This document shows positions 33,518 to 41,929 of a DNA stretch of 64,000 bases, in pieces. The first letter of the stretch is position 1. Each line of letters opens with the position of its first letter. The stretch is from contig CBDETC010000002.1 of the NCBI GenBank assembly GCA_965242845.1, positions 1,116,001 through 1,180,000 of the forward strand, given 5' to 3'. The position numbers and the translations under genes were made by a program. The DNA comes from RHLJ01 sp965242845. Its GTDB lineage: Bacteria; Bacteroidota; Rhodothermia; Balneolales; Balneolaceae. The notes below the pieces were generated by a model that ran no database searches, was not told where the DNA came from, and saw only the letters and a list, made by a program, of their open reading frames with translations.

Positions 33518-35725
33518 ATGAAGCGCTTAGTCACCGTTTTTATTCTCCTATTTGCAATACAGAATTCCTATTCGCAGGAACAACCCGTTATTGAAGAATT
33601 CGTCTTAGAAGCTCAAAAATCACCCATCGTGATTTCAATTGATGGAAACCTTGACGAAGAAGCCTGGAGGGATGCCGTTATCACCTCCGATTTCCTGAAC
33701 AAATGGCCCAAAGATGAAGGTTATGCTATTGGGCAAACCAAAGCCTGGATTCTTTATGATGATGAGTACCTTTATATCGGTGCTATCAACTATCAAAAAA
33801 AAGAAGACCTTGTCATAAAATCGCTAAAAAGAGATAACCCATCCTATCACTGGGACAGCGATGCGTTTACTGTGGTTCTGGATCCATATAATCAAAAAAC
33901 AACCGGCTTTATTTTTGGGGTGAATGCGGCAGGCGCTGAAGTCGATGGAGTTGTTAGTATCCAAAATTCCAGAACCCGACCCGATTTTAACTGGAATAAT
34001 ACCTGGACGAGCTCTGTAAAAGTACATGATGATTATTGGGTGGCTGAGTTAGCTATTCCATTCAAGTCCATCAATTTTGATCCTGAAAGCGATGAGTGGG
34101 GTATTAACTTTGTTCGAAATGATATGCTTCGAAATGAATATTCCACCTGGAGTCATGTACCTCAAGGTTTCCCGGGAATCGATTTAGGTTATTTGGGAAC
34201 GCTTAAATTGCAACAGCCCCTTGAGAAGCGCCGGCAACGAATAAATGTTCAGCCCTATGTTCTTTCTTCTATCGATCGTGATTTTGAGGAGTCATCTTCT
34301 TACAACGGAGATGCAGATATTGGGTTAGACGCCAAAATACCTTTGGGATCTTCTTTGAAGATGGATTTAACTGTTAACCCGGATTTCTCAACGGTAGATG
34401 TGGACCAACAGGTTACCAACCTTTCCAGGTTCAGTATCTTTTTCCCGGAAAGGAGAGTCTTTTTTCTCGAAAACAGTGACCTGTTTTCAAGTTTTGGAAC
34501 CTGGGGTGTAAGGCCTTTCTTCTCTCGTCAGATTGGGATTAGCGATGGGAATCTTGTTCCCATTCTTTTTGGAGGCCGCGTTACCGGAAATGTGACCGAC
34601 AACCTCAGAGTAGGCGCCCTAAATGTTCAGACCAGAGGGATAGATGACATTTCAGCTAATAATTATACGGTAGGTGCTTTCCAACAAAATGTATTTGGAA
34701 GAAGCAGTATCAAAGGTCTGTTCACAAACCGCTCGGCCTTCGATGGAAGTGGCTCATTTAATGAGGATTTTAATAGAACCATGGGACTTGAATTCCACTA
34801 TGCTTCTGAAAGTGGCCGGCTTTCTGGAAATGCACGATACCACTACTCACAGACACAAGATAATTTTGACGACGCCTCTTTTATTGGTGCGAGCTTAATG
34901 TACAATGATGGAGACAAGTACTTTGGCATAACTACCGACAGGGTAGGAGACAATTACATTAACGATCTCGGTTTTTCGATGCGGTCGTTCCAGTATGATG
35001 CCGAACGGGACAGTCTGTTTAGAGTAGGGTTTAAATACCTGAATCCCTGGGCTGGTTTTGTGATAAGACCAGAATCTGACTGGATCAATTCTCATGAATT
35101 TAGCGCCTGGACAGTCATGAGCTGGGAAACCAACGGTGAGCTTATTGACAGAACATCCACTATTAACTATGAATTGAGCACATTGAACCATGGATTTATA
35201 AGCTTAAGTGCCAGAAATAACCAGGTTCGTTTATTATTTCCTACAGATTTAATTGGCGGTGATGAATTTCTACCGGCTCAAACCTACACCTTTAACACCA
35301 TAGCCCTCGACTATTTCACTGATTCAAGAGGGGTTGTTAGTGGAGGAGTTAACTCATCGTATGGAGGCTTTTATAACGGAACGCGATTACAATTTGGTGG
35401 AGAGCTAAATTACAGAACACAGCCCTGGGGGAATTTTGGAGTACGATATGTCGGAAACAGGGTAGAACTACCAGACAATTATGGTGAAGCAACACTTCAT
35501 TTGATTGGGCCTCAATCAGAGATCAGTTTTTCGAATAACCTGAATTGGACCACTTTTCTCCAATACAACACCCAGGCCGAAAACTTCAATATCAACAGTC
35601 GATTACAGTGGAGATATGCTCCAATGAGCGATATCTACCTGGTATTCAACGATAACTATGGCACCGATAATTTTGGAATCAAAAACCGGGGTATCGTTTT
35701 CAAAATGAACTATTGGTTCAACTAA
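33518..35725 (+). CDS. DUF5916 / CBM9-like outer-membrane protein
   Basis: The 735-residue protein has a signal peptide (MKRLVTVFILLFAIQNSYSQ). An N-terminal carbohydrate-binding family 9-like domain follows (ISIDGNLDEEAWRDAVITSD, AWILYDDEYLYIGAI, VVLDPYNQKTTGFIFGVNA), then a long beta-rich DUF5916 region with the motif FSIFFPERRVFFLENSDLF. It ends in YWFN, like an outer-membrane barrel. The ligand is unknown. I use the ATG at 33518, where the signal peptide begins; a longer start at 33452 adds 22 unlikely residues. Confidence 0.9.
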   Translation: MKRLVTVFILLFAIQNSYSQEQPVIEEFVLEAQKSPIVISIDGNLDEEAWRDAVITSDFLNKWPKDEGYAIGQTKAWILYDDEYLYIGAINYQKKEDLVIKSLKRDNPSYHWDSDAFTVVLDPYNQKTTGFIFGVNAAGAEVDGVVSIQNSRTRPDFNWNNTWTSSVKVHDDYWVAELAIPFKSINFDPESDEWGINFVRNDMLRNEYSTWSHVPQGFPGIDLGYLGTLKLQQPLEKRRQRINVQPYVLSSIDRDFEESSSYNGDADIGLDAKIPLGSSLKMDLTVNPDFSTVDVDQQVTNLSRFSIFFPERRVFFLENSDLFSSFGTWGVRPFFSRQIGISDGNLVPILFGGRVTGNVTDNLRVGALNVQTRGIDDISANNYTVGAFQQNVFGRSSIKGLFTNRSAFDGSGSFNEDFNRTMGLEFHYASESGRLSGNARYHYSQTQDNFDDASFIGASLMYNDGDKYFGITTDRVGDNYINDLGFSMRSFQYDAERDSLFRVGFKYLNPWAGFVIRPESDWINSHEFSAWTVMSWETNGELIDRTSTINYELSTLNHGFISLSARNNQVRLLFPTDLIGGDEFLPAQTYTFNTIALDYFTDSRGVVSGGVNSSYGGFYNGTRLQFGGELNYRTQPWGNFGVRYVGNRVELPDNYGEATLHLIGPQSEISFSNNLNWTTFLQYNTQAENFNINSRLQWRYAPMSDIYLVFNDNYGTDNFGIKNRGIVFKMNYWFN

Positions 35726-35730
35726 GAACA

Positions 35731-35826
35731 ATGAAAGAGGAATACCTGATATATCTATTTGTTTCGGCTATAACCATAGCTATTACCCAATTGATGGCGG
35801 TTGTTGAGCACTTATTTTGTTTCTAG
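35731..35826 (+). CDS. Possible 31-residue membrane peptide
   Basis: A short open frame starts 5 bases after the DUF5916 stop and ends 3 bases before the convergent gene's stop. It would encode MKEEYLIYLFVSAITIAIT followed by a short tail, that is, one hydrophobic helix with a charged N-terminus. No clear ribosome site is present, so translation would depend on read-on from the upstream gene. This may be chance; I list it because it fills the gap exactly and has membrane-peptide character. Confidence 0.22.
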   Translation: MKEEYLIYLFVSAITIAITQLMAVVEHLFCF

Positions 35827-35829
35827 CAG

Positions 35830-36936
35830 CTATTGGTTGTTGAAGCTCAAAGCAAGTCCATATTCCAAAGGCAGATGTTTGGCGAATCGATCTGCCTCCC
35901 ATTTACCAAAGAACTGGATAAACTCGGGGTTGTAGACCTCTCCGTATCGATCAACCAGTATTATATCAGAGATTCCTCTTAAATCTACCGTACTAAATTT
36001 TCTTCTGTTTTTTGCTTTTCCTCGTCGATCAAACTCAATATCGTATCCAACCTTAAAGCTTCTTTCGGTTACAATAAATGGGGTGTAGTTTTTTTCCAGA
36101 AACTGCCAATTGCGTGGGTAATATAGTTCCATCAGGTCTCTGTCTTGAACTTGTAAAATAGATGAATCGCCAGGAAGAACTGAAAAACCGGATGTCTTAA
36201 GCTCTCCATCAACCAGGCTTTTGAAGAAATGCCTGGAGGAACCTAGATAGGTTTGCTCACGATTATACATCCATGTTCTATGCGTTACACTATCTGGAGC
36301 CGACAGTTCCTCAAAACGAGGAAGTATCACATAATATCCGCCATTCGTTCTTGGGTTGAATGACACTTCCTCAATCTCGACGGTAATTTGATAACCAAGT
36401 GCTTTGTTCTCAATAATGAGGGGTTCACTAGAAGTAGCGGAGTACAACTTCTCTTTCTGATTCCATTCGAAGTTCAGGGAGTAGGGATTTTTAATTTCAC
36501 AGAAATAAGCAAACTCATCTTTACCAAGGAAAAACTCCTGGAAATCTTTGTACGCTCTTCTCCACCTGCGATCATCTACCGAGGTAACCTGAATTTCATC
36601 CATTTGCTGAATGTCAGGCTCAAGTTCAATGACTTCATGAACCCTAAGATTTTCGCCTATAATGATTGGTACTACCAGTTTTTTATACCCAATAAAACTG
36701 ACTATCAGGTTAAATCTCCCTTTAATGGGTGCTTCTAATAAGAATGTACCATCTGTTAAGGAAGCTGTGCCTACAGTTGTTCCAGAAAAATAAATATTGG
36801 CGCCCGCAACTGGTTCTTCGGTAGTTTTGTCTACGATTTTGCCTGTAAAAGTAGCTTGAAATGCATAAGCCTCGACCAGTGGAATCAGCAGAATCCCAAA
36901 AAAGAACAGAAGTTTTTTGGTAAGCGTTACAGGCAT
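35830..36936 (-). CDS. CarboxypepD_reg-like domain protein, exported
   Basis: The 368-residue protein has a signal peptide (residues 1-26, ending VEAYAFQA). A carboxypeptidase-D regulatory-like beta sandwich follows: GKIVDKTTEEPVAGANIYF, GTASLTDGTFLLEAP, LIVSFIGYKKLVVPI. This domain is common at the start of TonB-dependent receptors, but here the rest (about 270 residues) is not a receptor barrel or plug. The remainder (RRWRRAYKDFQEFFLG, VDLRGISDIILVDRYGEVY) occurs in exported Bacteroidota proteins of unknown role. Confidence 0.85.
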   Translation of the reverse strand: MPVTLTKKLLFFFGILLIPLVEAYAFQATFTGKIVDKTTEEPVAGANIYFSGTTVGTASLTDGTFLLEAPIKGRFNLIVSFIGYKKLVVPIIIGENLRVHEVIELEPDIQQMDEIQVTSVDDRRWRRAYKDFQEFFLGKDEFAYFCEIKNPYSLNFEWNQKEKLYSATSSEPLIIENKALGYQITVEIEEVSFNPRTNGGYYVILPRFEELSAPDSVTHRTWMYNREQTYLGSSRHFFKSLVDGELKTSGFSVLPGDSSILQVQDRDLMELYYPRNWQFLEKNYTPFIVTERSFKVGYDIEFDRRGKAKNRRKFSTVDLRGISDIILVDRYGEVYNPEFIQFFGKWEADRFAKHLPLEYGLALSFNNQ

Positions 36937-37006
36937 AAGATCTCCCCTCGAACCCCTAAATAAACGATTACAGCCTAAAACTTCAATGCCAAAATAGTAA
37001 AATCGG

Positions 37007-38065
37007 CTACTCTCTAATTATTCGTTCACCTTCTTTTGGTATCACAAATGGGATATCTCCAACTGACTCATTGAGTTCTCTAATTGGATCATCATATCCG
37101 TCATCGGCCAATGGAAATGTCCCAAAATGCATTCCAATGCTGAATTCTGAGTTTACATCCTCATGGATTTGAATGGCTTGCTGAGGGTCGATATGTACCG
37201 GGCCCATAAACCATCGAGGAATATACGCTCCTATTGGAATTAGGGAGGTTTTTATAGGACCATATCGATTTCCGATCTCTTTGAAAAAAGTGTTATAGCC
37301 AGTGTCACCAGCAAAATAGATGTTCCCATTTGGTGACTGTATTACAAATCCGGCCCATAAAGTCTTATCACGGTCGAACATGCCTCTGCTGGAAAAATGC
37401 TGGGCCTGAACGGCATCCACTTTCACAGAATCGGAAAGCTCTGTTCCCTGCCACCAATCCAACGACATGGTATTTTGAATCCCCTGTTTGTTGAGATATA
37501 AATCCACTCCCAACGGAGTGATAAATCTCGGATTAAAGGCTTCTTTGATTCTTTTTAGCGTCGAAATATCCAGGTGGTCATAATGATTGTGACTTAATAG
37601 AACCACATCGATTTCTGGTAAATCTTCGAATTTTATCCCTGGAGGTCGCATTCGCTTTGGACCGGCAAAACTGAAGGGAGAAACGCGTTTACTGTAAACA
37701 GGATCCGTGATAATATTTAGTCCATCTGTTTGGATAAGAAAGGTAGAATGGTTGATAAAAGTAATAACCTGTGTTGAATCCGAAATTCTGTCCATTGGCT
37801 TTTGGCCATACTCAACATCCCCTTCACTAAGCTCCGTCCATTCGCCAGGCTTTCTGCTAGTCATCCATTTAAAGAGGTCGCCAAATCCTTTCTCCTCATA
37901 GCCTTCACCATTCAGAAATTTGGAACCATTAAAGTGGTCTGTTTTTGGGCCGGAATAGCCCGGTGCTGACGTCCACCAACCTATACCAAGAAACAGGATA
38001 ATAAATACCCCAATTACTACTGCTATTATCATATTGACTTTCTTAATAATGCTCTTTTTTGCCAT
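37007..38065 (-). CDS. Membrane-anchored MBL-fold metallohydrolase (NAPE-PLD-like)
   Basis: The 352-residue protein has an N-terminal membrane helix (VNMIIAVVIGVFIILFLGIG) and a metallo-beta-lactamase fold. The metal motif H-x-H-x-D-H appears in VLLSHNHYDHLDISTL. Further ligands lie in QAQHFSSRG, YFAGDTGYNTFF and IGMHFGTFPL. The arrangement resembles NAPE-PLD/RomA-like hydrolases, which cleave phosphodiester or lactone bonds. The substrate is not identifiable. Confidence 0.88.
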   Translation of the reverse strand: MAKKSIIKKVNMIIAVVIGVFIILFLGIGWWTSAPGYSGPKTDHFNGSKFLNGEGYEEKGFGDLFKWMTSRKPGEWTELSEGDVEYGQKPMDRISDSTQVITFINHSTFLIQTDGLNIITDPVYSKRVSPFSFAGPKRMRPPGIKFEDLPEIDVVLLSHNHYDHLDISTLKRIKEAFNPRFITPLGVDLYLNKQGIQNTMSLDWWQGTELSDSVKVDAVQAQHFSSRGMFDRDKTLWAGFVIQSPNGNIYFAGDTGYNTFFKEIGNRYGPIKTSLIPIGAYIPRWFMGPVHIDPQQAIQIHEDVNSEFSIGMHFGTFPLADDGYDDPIRELNESVGDIPFVIPKEGERIIRE

Positions 38066-38185
38066 GCGTAATAAAACTGGAATAAAAAGGTGGGCATTCC
38101 TTAACTAGTAAAGCACAAATTTTGGATTTCAAATTTGTAGAATTTAATGAATCTTGGAGGTCAATTTTTATCTAATGTGGGAAAA

Positions 38186-38701
38186 ATGAAAAAATGCTTA
38201 CTGATAATTTTAATTCTTTCTCCATCTTTAAATGCTCAGGACCTGGGTATTACTTTCGGAGGTGCTACTTCTTCGTCTCTCTTCTTAGATTTATTCTATA
38301 AAAAAAATAGCGATTCGTTTCATATAGGTTTCAGCGGCGAGCTTTCAGATACCAAAGGAGAATTAGTTTCCGAACAAAAACCAAATTATGGAAGAACAGA
38401 AAATGGATCAGGGACATACTTCTTCACTATAGACCTGACTTATGGATATCATTTTAAAAATAGAGTTAGTACCTATGCTGAGTTATCTATTGGCAGTGAC
38501 AATGATTATACAAACTATATAGATGGCAGATTCAAAGAGGGTGGTTACTACCTGATTACAAATAGAGAACCTATACTAGGCATTGGGGGATATGTTGGTT
38601 ACAGCTTTACAGAGAATATCGGTGGGATAGTAGGATTTAATACTATTAGAAAGGCGTCTTTTGGAATACAGTTTTCATATCCGATACTTAAAATGTTATA
38701 G
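38186..38701 (+). CDS. Small exported beta-rich protein, unknown
   Basis: The 171-residue protein has a signal peptide (MKKCLLIILILSPSLNAQ). Alternating strands with Gly and aromatic residues follow (YFFTIDLTYGYHFKNRVSTY, ILGIGGYVGYSFTENIGGI), ending FGIQFSYPILKML. This suggests a small outer-membrane barrel. I use the ATG at 38186, preceded by GGGA, rather than 38147. I recognise no specific family. It starts an AT-rich run of three small unrecognised genes. Confidence 0.7.
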   Translation: MKKCLLIILILSPSLNAQDLGITFGGATSSSLFLDLFYKKNSDSFHIGFSGELSDTKGELVSEQKPNYGRTENGSGTYFFTIDLTYGYHFKNRVSTYAELSIGSDNDYTNYIDGRFKEGGYYLITNREPILGIGGYVGYSFTENIGGIVGFNTIRKASFGIQFSYPILKML

Positions 38702-38841
38702 GATTCTGAAAATGTATCACCAAGTAAAACTAAGTAGCGAGTGCAGAAACCCCGTGTAGAAGTGTTGATATGTTTCTATAGGCTTGCATTGAGCGACTTG
38801 GGAGAAATTAAAGCCCAACTATGCACCTTTAAAACATCTTT

Positions 38842-39174
38842 TCATGGTGCATAACCCATAAATAATAAAGCGAATAAGAAAAGGAAACCAATAGTATAAA
38901 GTGTGATATAGCAAATCATGAACCAGCTCAACAAAGCCAACTTGCTATCATTCAATCCCCTCCATTCTCTTTTAAATAAAAATAGAGGAAGAATTTTTAA
39001 ATCTGATAAGTCTTGTTGTTCTTTTGGAAATAAAGTCGGACTTCCCATTGCTGAATATTTTTCTGGATGACGAACTCTGAGAACTTTGAATAAAGTATAA
39101 ACCAGGTAGAACCAGCCAATAACTGAACAAAGAAGAACAGCAAACAGATATGGAAATATTTCAGTTAGATACAT
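38842..39174 (-). CDS. Two-helix membrane protein, weakly UspB-like layout
   Basis: The 110-residue protein has membrane segments at YLFAVLLCSVIGWFYLVYTL and LALLSWFMICYITLYTIGFL, with a soluble loop between. The loop contains RHPEKYSAMGSPTLFPKEQQ and FLFKREWRGLNDSKLA. That order (helix, P-x-x-Y-x-x-x-GSP-x-LF loop, helix) reminds me of UspB-like small membrane proteins, but the resemblance is weak. I use the ATG at 39174; a TTG at 39231 is the longer alternative. Confidence 0.6.
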   Translation of the reverse strand: MYLTEIFPYLFAVLLCSVIGWFYLVYTLFKVLRVRHPEKYSAMGSPTLFPKEQQDLSDLKILPLFLFKREWRGLNDSKLALLSWFMICYITLYTIGFLFLFALLFMGYAP

Positions 39175-39210
39175 GCTTTGCGTCCAAATAATTTCGTCTT
39201 CTAGGTTAGA

Positions 39211-39759
39211 ATGAATTACTATTTTGATCAAATGAAAAGTTTACTGGATAAAATTTACTTTTTTAAAAAGAGACAGAACGAGAAAGATTTCTATTCCGGG
39301 AGATGGAAAAAACGAGATTCTATTGGATTAACTTTCTTAGTCATTCTCATAGTCATCTCTTTGTTATCAGAAGAAAAAAGAAACTCTAAAGCGGAATCAT
39401 ACACTGTCAACTTAAGTCATCAACACATTTCATTCGTTAAAGTGGAATTCAAAAAAATTGATACCGAGTATGTTAATAGAAACATAGAATTAGAAAAAAG
39501 CGACTGGGAAAAACTGTCTAATTATATAGGCAAAGCAAGTCACTATCCTCAATATCACGGCATCTTTCCTAAGTATGACACAAATCAAGCCTTAATAAGA
39601 ATTATACTAAAAGATGGAACAGAAAAAGTTTTTCGAGTTGGTTTTAATAACGGTTACGTAAAATACCTTTCTTTCAGAGAGACCGAAGGAAATAGAACCT
39701 GGTATGCAAAAACAGTTAAACATGATTCTACATACGATATGATTTTCGAATTGCTCTAA
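39211..39759 (+). CDS. Hypothetical single-pass membrane protein
   Basis: The 182-residue protein has a basic N-terminal part (FFKKRQNEKDFYSGRWKKRD), one membrane helix (IGLTFLVILIVISLL) and an external domain. The latter includes SDWEKLSNYIGKASHYPQY and ALIRIILKDGTEKVFRVGF, reading like a small alpha/beta sensor or hypothetical domain. I do not recognise a family. The ATG at 39232 is an alternative start. It is divergent from the gene at 38842 and overlaps the convergent peptidase gene by 4 bases. Confidence 0.62.
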   Translation: MNYYFDQMKSLLDKIYFFKKRQNEKDFYSGRWKKRDSIGLTFLVILIVISLLSEEKRNSKAESYTVNLSHQHISFVKVEFKKIDTEYVNRNIELEKSDWEKLSNYIGKASHYPQYHGIFPKYDTNQALIRIILKDGTEKVFRVGFNNGYVKYLSFRETEGNRTWYAKTVKHDSTYDMIFELL

Positions 39760-41090
39760 TCTTGCATGTGATCTTCTATCTCAGAAATTTCCTTTGGCAC
39801 ATTAGTCAAGTTCTCATATCCATCTTCGGTAACGAGCACATCATCCTCAATTCGAACTCCACCAAAGCTGAGCAGCTCTTTCACCTTTTCTACATTCAGG
39901 TATTTGGCCTTTTCCGCATCTTCGATAGCGGGCTCTAAAACGGCCGGCACGAAGTAAATACCCGGTTCAATAGTGATGATCATTCCTGGCATGAGCTCCC
40001 TTCTAGCACGAAGGAACTGGATGCCCGGACGGTCAATCCGATCCACTCCTTTTGGGTAGCCTCCCACATCATGGGTGTCCAGGCCGAGGAAATGACCTAA
40101 TCCATGTGGGAAGAAAAGTGCGAAGATATTCTCTTCCATAATCTCATCAATACTGCCTCGAATAATATCCAGCTTAATGAGGCCTTCCATCATCGTTCGT
40201 GAAGCCAGCATGTGCAGGTCTTCCATTTTAGCGCCGGGCTTTACGGCTTCAATCACTTTGTTTTGAGCATCAAGTACCGCCTGGTAAATCCCTGCCTGAA
40301 TTTCAGTGAATTTCCCATTTGCCGGGAAGGTCCTTGTATAATCTGCGGCATAACCGTTGCACTCAAAGCCGGCATCCATCAGGAATAAGTCGCCGTCTTT
40401 GATCTGGCTGTTATTTTCAACATAGTGGAGGATGGATGCATTTACACCTGAAGCAAAGATCCCGTTGTAGGCGTCCTGAAGCAATCCATTTTCGAGTTGA
40501 ACTTTGTTGAACACCGCTTTCATTTCATATTCATACATTCCTGGCTTGATAGCTTTCATCACAGCCTTGTAGGCTTCATCATTTACCCGACAGGCCTCTT
40601 TCATTTGGTCTACTTCCCACTCTGTTTTTAGAACCCGACAATAGGTGAGGGCATCAACCAGGGTATCCGTTTCTACGGTTAACCCCCTGTCTAAATCTTC
40701 CACAAATTCTGCCTGCTCGTCGCTCAGGCAGTAAATAACATCCGGGGACAAATTCCTAAGCACACTTAACACTTCGTTTTGATAGTGCAGGTGATCGGGT
40801 TTGTACTCTTCCAGGTATTGCTCCCGGGATTTCACATAGCCATGCCATACTGCATATTGCGCATCTCTTTTAGGCACAAACAGGTGGTATTCCTCTTTTT
40901 TCAGATCCAGGATGAGCGCACAGTCTGCTTCGTTAGCGCCGGTTAAATACCAAAAATTGGATTCCTGCCGGAAGGGAAATTCATAATCGGTTTTATAGCG
41001 GTACATATTTTCTGCACCCTGGATAAACACGACCCCATTTTGATCGTCATCGAATAAAGAGAATAGTTTTTTGCGGTGTAAATGATGCAT
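39756..41090 (-). CDS. Aminopeptidase P family protein (Xaa-Pro)
   Basis: The 444-residue M24 peptidase removes N-terminal residues before proline. The N-terminal domain (FDDDQNGVVFIQGAENMYRYK, ESNFWYLTGANEADCALIL) and the pita-bread catalytic domain are present. Metal ligands are readable: two Asp in LMDAGFECNGYAADYTRTF, His in HGLGHFLGLDTHDVGG, Glu in MIITIEPGIYF and Glu in GGVRIEDDVLVT. It is cytoplasmic, with no signal peptide. Confidence 0.94.
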   Translation of the reverse strand: MHHLHRKKLFSLFDDDQNGVVFIQGAENMYRYKTDYEFPFRQESNFWYLTGANEADCALILDLKKEEYHLFVPKRDAQYAVWHGYVKSREQYLEEYKPDHLHYQNEVLSVLRNLSPDVIYCLSDEQAEFVEDLDRGLTVETDTLVDALTYCRVLKTEWEVDQMKEACRVNDEAYKAVMKAIKPGMYEYEMKAVFNKVQLENGLLQDAYNGIFASGVNASILHYVENNSQIKDGDLFLMDAGFECNGYAADYTRTFPANGKFTEIQAGIYQAVLDAQNKVIEAVKPGAKMEDLHMLASRTMMEGLIKLDIIRGSIDEIMEENIFALFFPHGLGHFLGLDTHDVGGYPKGVDRIDRPGIQFLRARRELMPGMIITIEPGIYFVPAVLEPAIEDAEKAKYLNVEKVKELLSFGGVRIEDDVLVTEDGYENLTNVPKEISEIEDHMQD

Positions 41091-41166
41091 GGTTGTTCAG
41101 TTATAAATAATTCAATGAGTCAGAGAATAGAGAATTGCTGCTCTAATTTCGACTATAAACTGCCTT

Positions 41167-41196
41167 GTCATTTCGAGCGGAGCGAGAAATCTAAAA
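41167..41196 (+). repeat. Half copy of GTCATTTCGAG repeat
   Basis: GTCATTTCGAGCGGAGCGAG followed by AAATCTAAAA is one arm of the repeat seen complete at 50399-50476. No matching inverted arm lies nearby. It sits between the pepP-like start and the thiamine kinase stop. Confidence 0.65.
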
Positions 41197-41201
41197 ATGG
41201 A

Positions 41202-41831
41202 TTACTTCATCTTGGAGCCGTTACCCACAAATACGCCCAAAAAACCTTCTTTGAAGGTGACTGTTACCATCTCATCGGTAATTTCATTGGAAGTGCCGTC
41301 CTGACCTCCCATTTCCAGGATGCTGTTGGTTAAGGGGTAAAGCACCCCGGAAGAAGTAAATTCTTCTACCGGATTCCTTACCGGGAAAAAGGAAATGATG
41401 GTTCCTATTGGCAGGTCGGGCTTATAGGGTGAACTAACAAGAAAGGTATCGCCGTAGTCATCGCGGAAAAGGATAGAATCGAACCTGGGCTGGAATTGCT
41501 GAAGTACAGAGAAGTTTTTCATTACATGATCGATCCGCTTTCCCAGGGCTCCAAGTACCACGCAGGTGTTAGCTCCTTGTTTTAAGGCATAGCTCAAAGC
41601 TTTTTCCAGGTCGTTGGTTTCCTGATCCTGATCTTCCAGGATATTTACTCCTTTGTGCCGGGTGTATACAAAACTGTCCATATCGCCAATTACGATATCT
41701 GGGGTAAAGCCATAGCCCAGGAAGGTGTGTCCTCCGCTGTCAGCCCCAATAGTAAGGTCGGCCTGTTCGATTTCCTGCTCGATCAGTTTTTTGGTGGGTG
41801 GTACCCCGCCGGCGATGATTAATACGTGCAT
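41202..41831 (-). CDS. Thiamine diphosphokinase
   Basis: The enzyme makes thiamine diphosphate from thiamine. The 209-residue protein has the catalytic-domain signature: LIIAGGVPPTKKLIEQE, IGADSGGHTFLGYGFTPDIVIGDMDS in outline, DQDQETNDLEKALSYAL and VLGALGKRIDHVM. The smaller C-terminal thiamine-binding domain follows (FPVRNPVEEFTSSGVLYPL). It lies between two dispersed repeats. Confidence 0.93.
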   Translation of the reverse strand: MHVLIIAGGVPPTKKLIEQEIEQADLTIGADSGGHTFLGYGFTPDIVIGDMDSFVYTRHKGVNILEDQDQETNDLEKALSYALKQGANTCVVLGALGKRIDHVMKNFSVLQQFQPRFDSILFRDDYGDTFLVSSPYKPDLPIGTIISFFPVRNPVEEFTSSGVLYPLTNSILEMGGQDGTSNEITDEMVTVTFKEGFLGVFVGNGSKMK

Positions 41832-41844
41832 GTTTTTTTCTTAA

Positions 41845-41919
41845 GTCATTCTGAGCGTAAGCGAAGAATCTACGAATTTCGAATATATGTAGATTCTTCG
41901 GCGGAAGCCTCAGAATGAC
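41845..41919. repeat. Nested hairpin of the GTCATTCTGAG family
   Basis: Outer arms GTCATTCTGAG (41845-41855) and CTCAGAATGAC (41909-41919) are perfect inverted repeats. Inside them CGAAGAATCTAC (41862-41873) and GTAGATTCTTCG (41889-41900) also pair perfectly. The pattern resembles GTCATTCTGAGCGAAGCGAAGAATCT-type dispersed repeats known from many Bacteroidota genomes. Confidence 0.82.
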
Positions 41920-41929
41920 AAAAGTATAA

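Noticed and set aside
38821..38852. Hairpin ATGCACC / GGTGCAT as a terminator of the gene at 38842-39174
   Set aside because: One arm lies within the coding end and no T run follows on the minus strand; the stem is only 7 bases.
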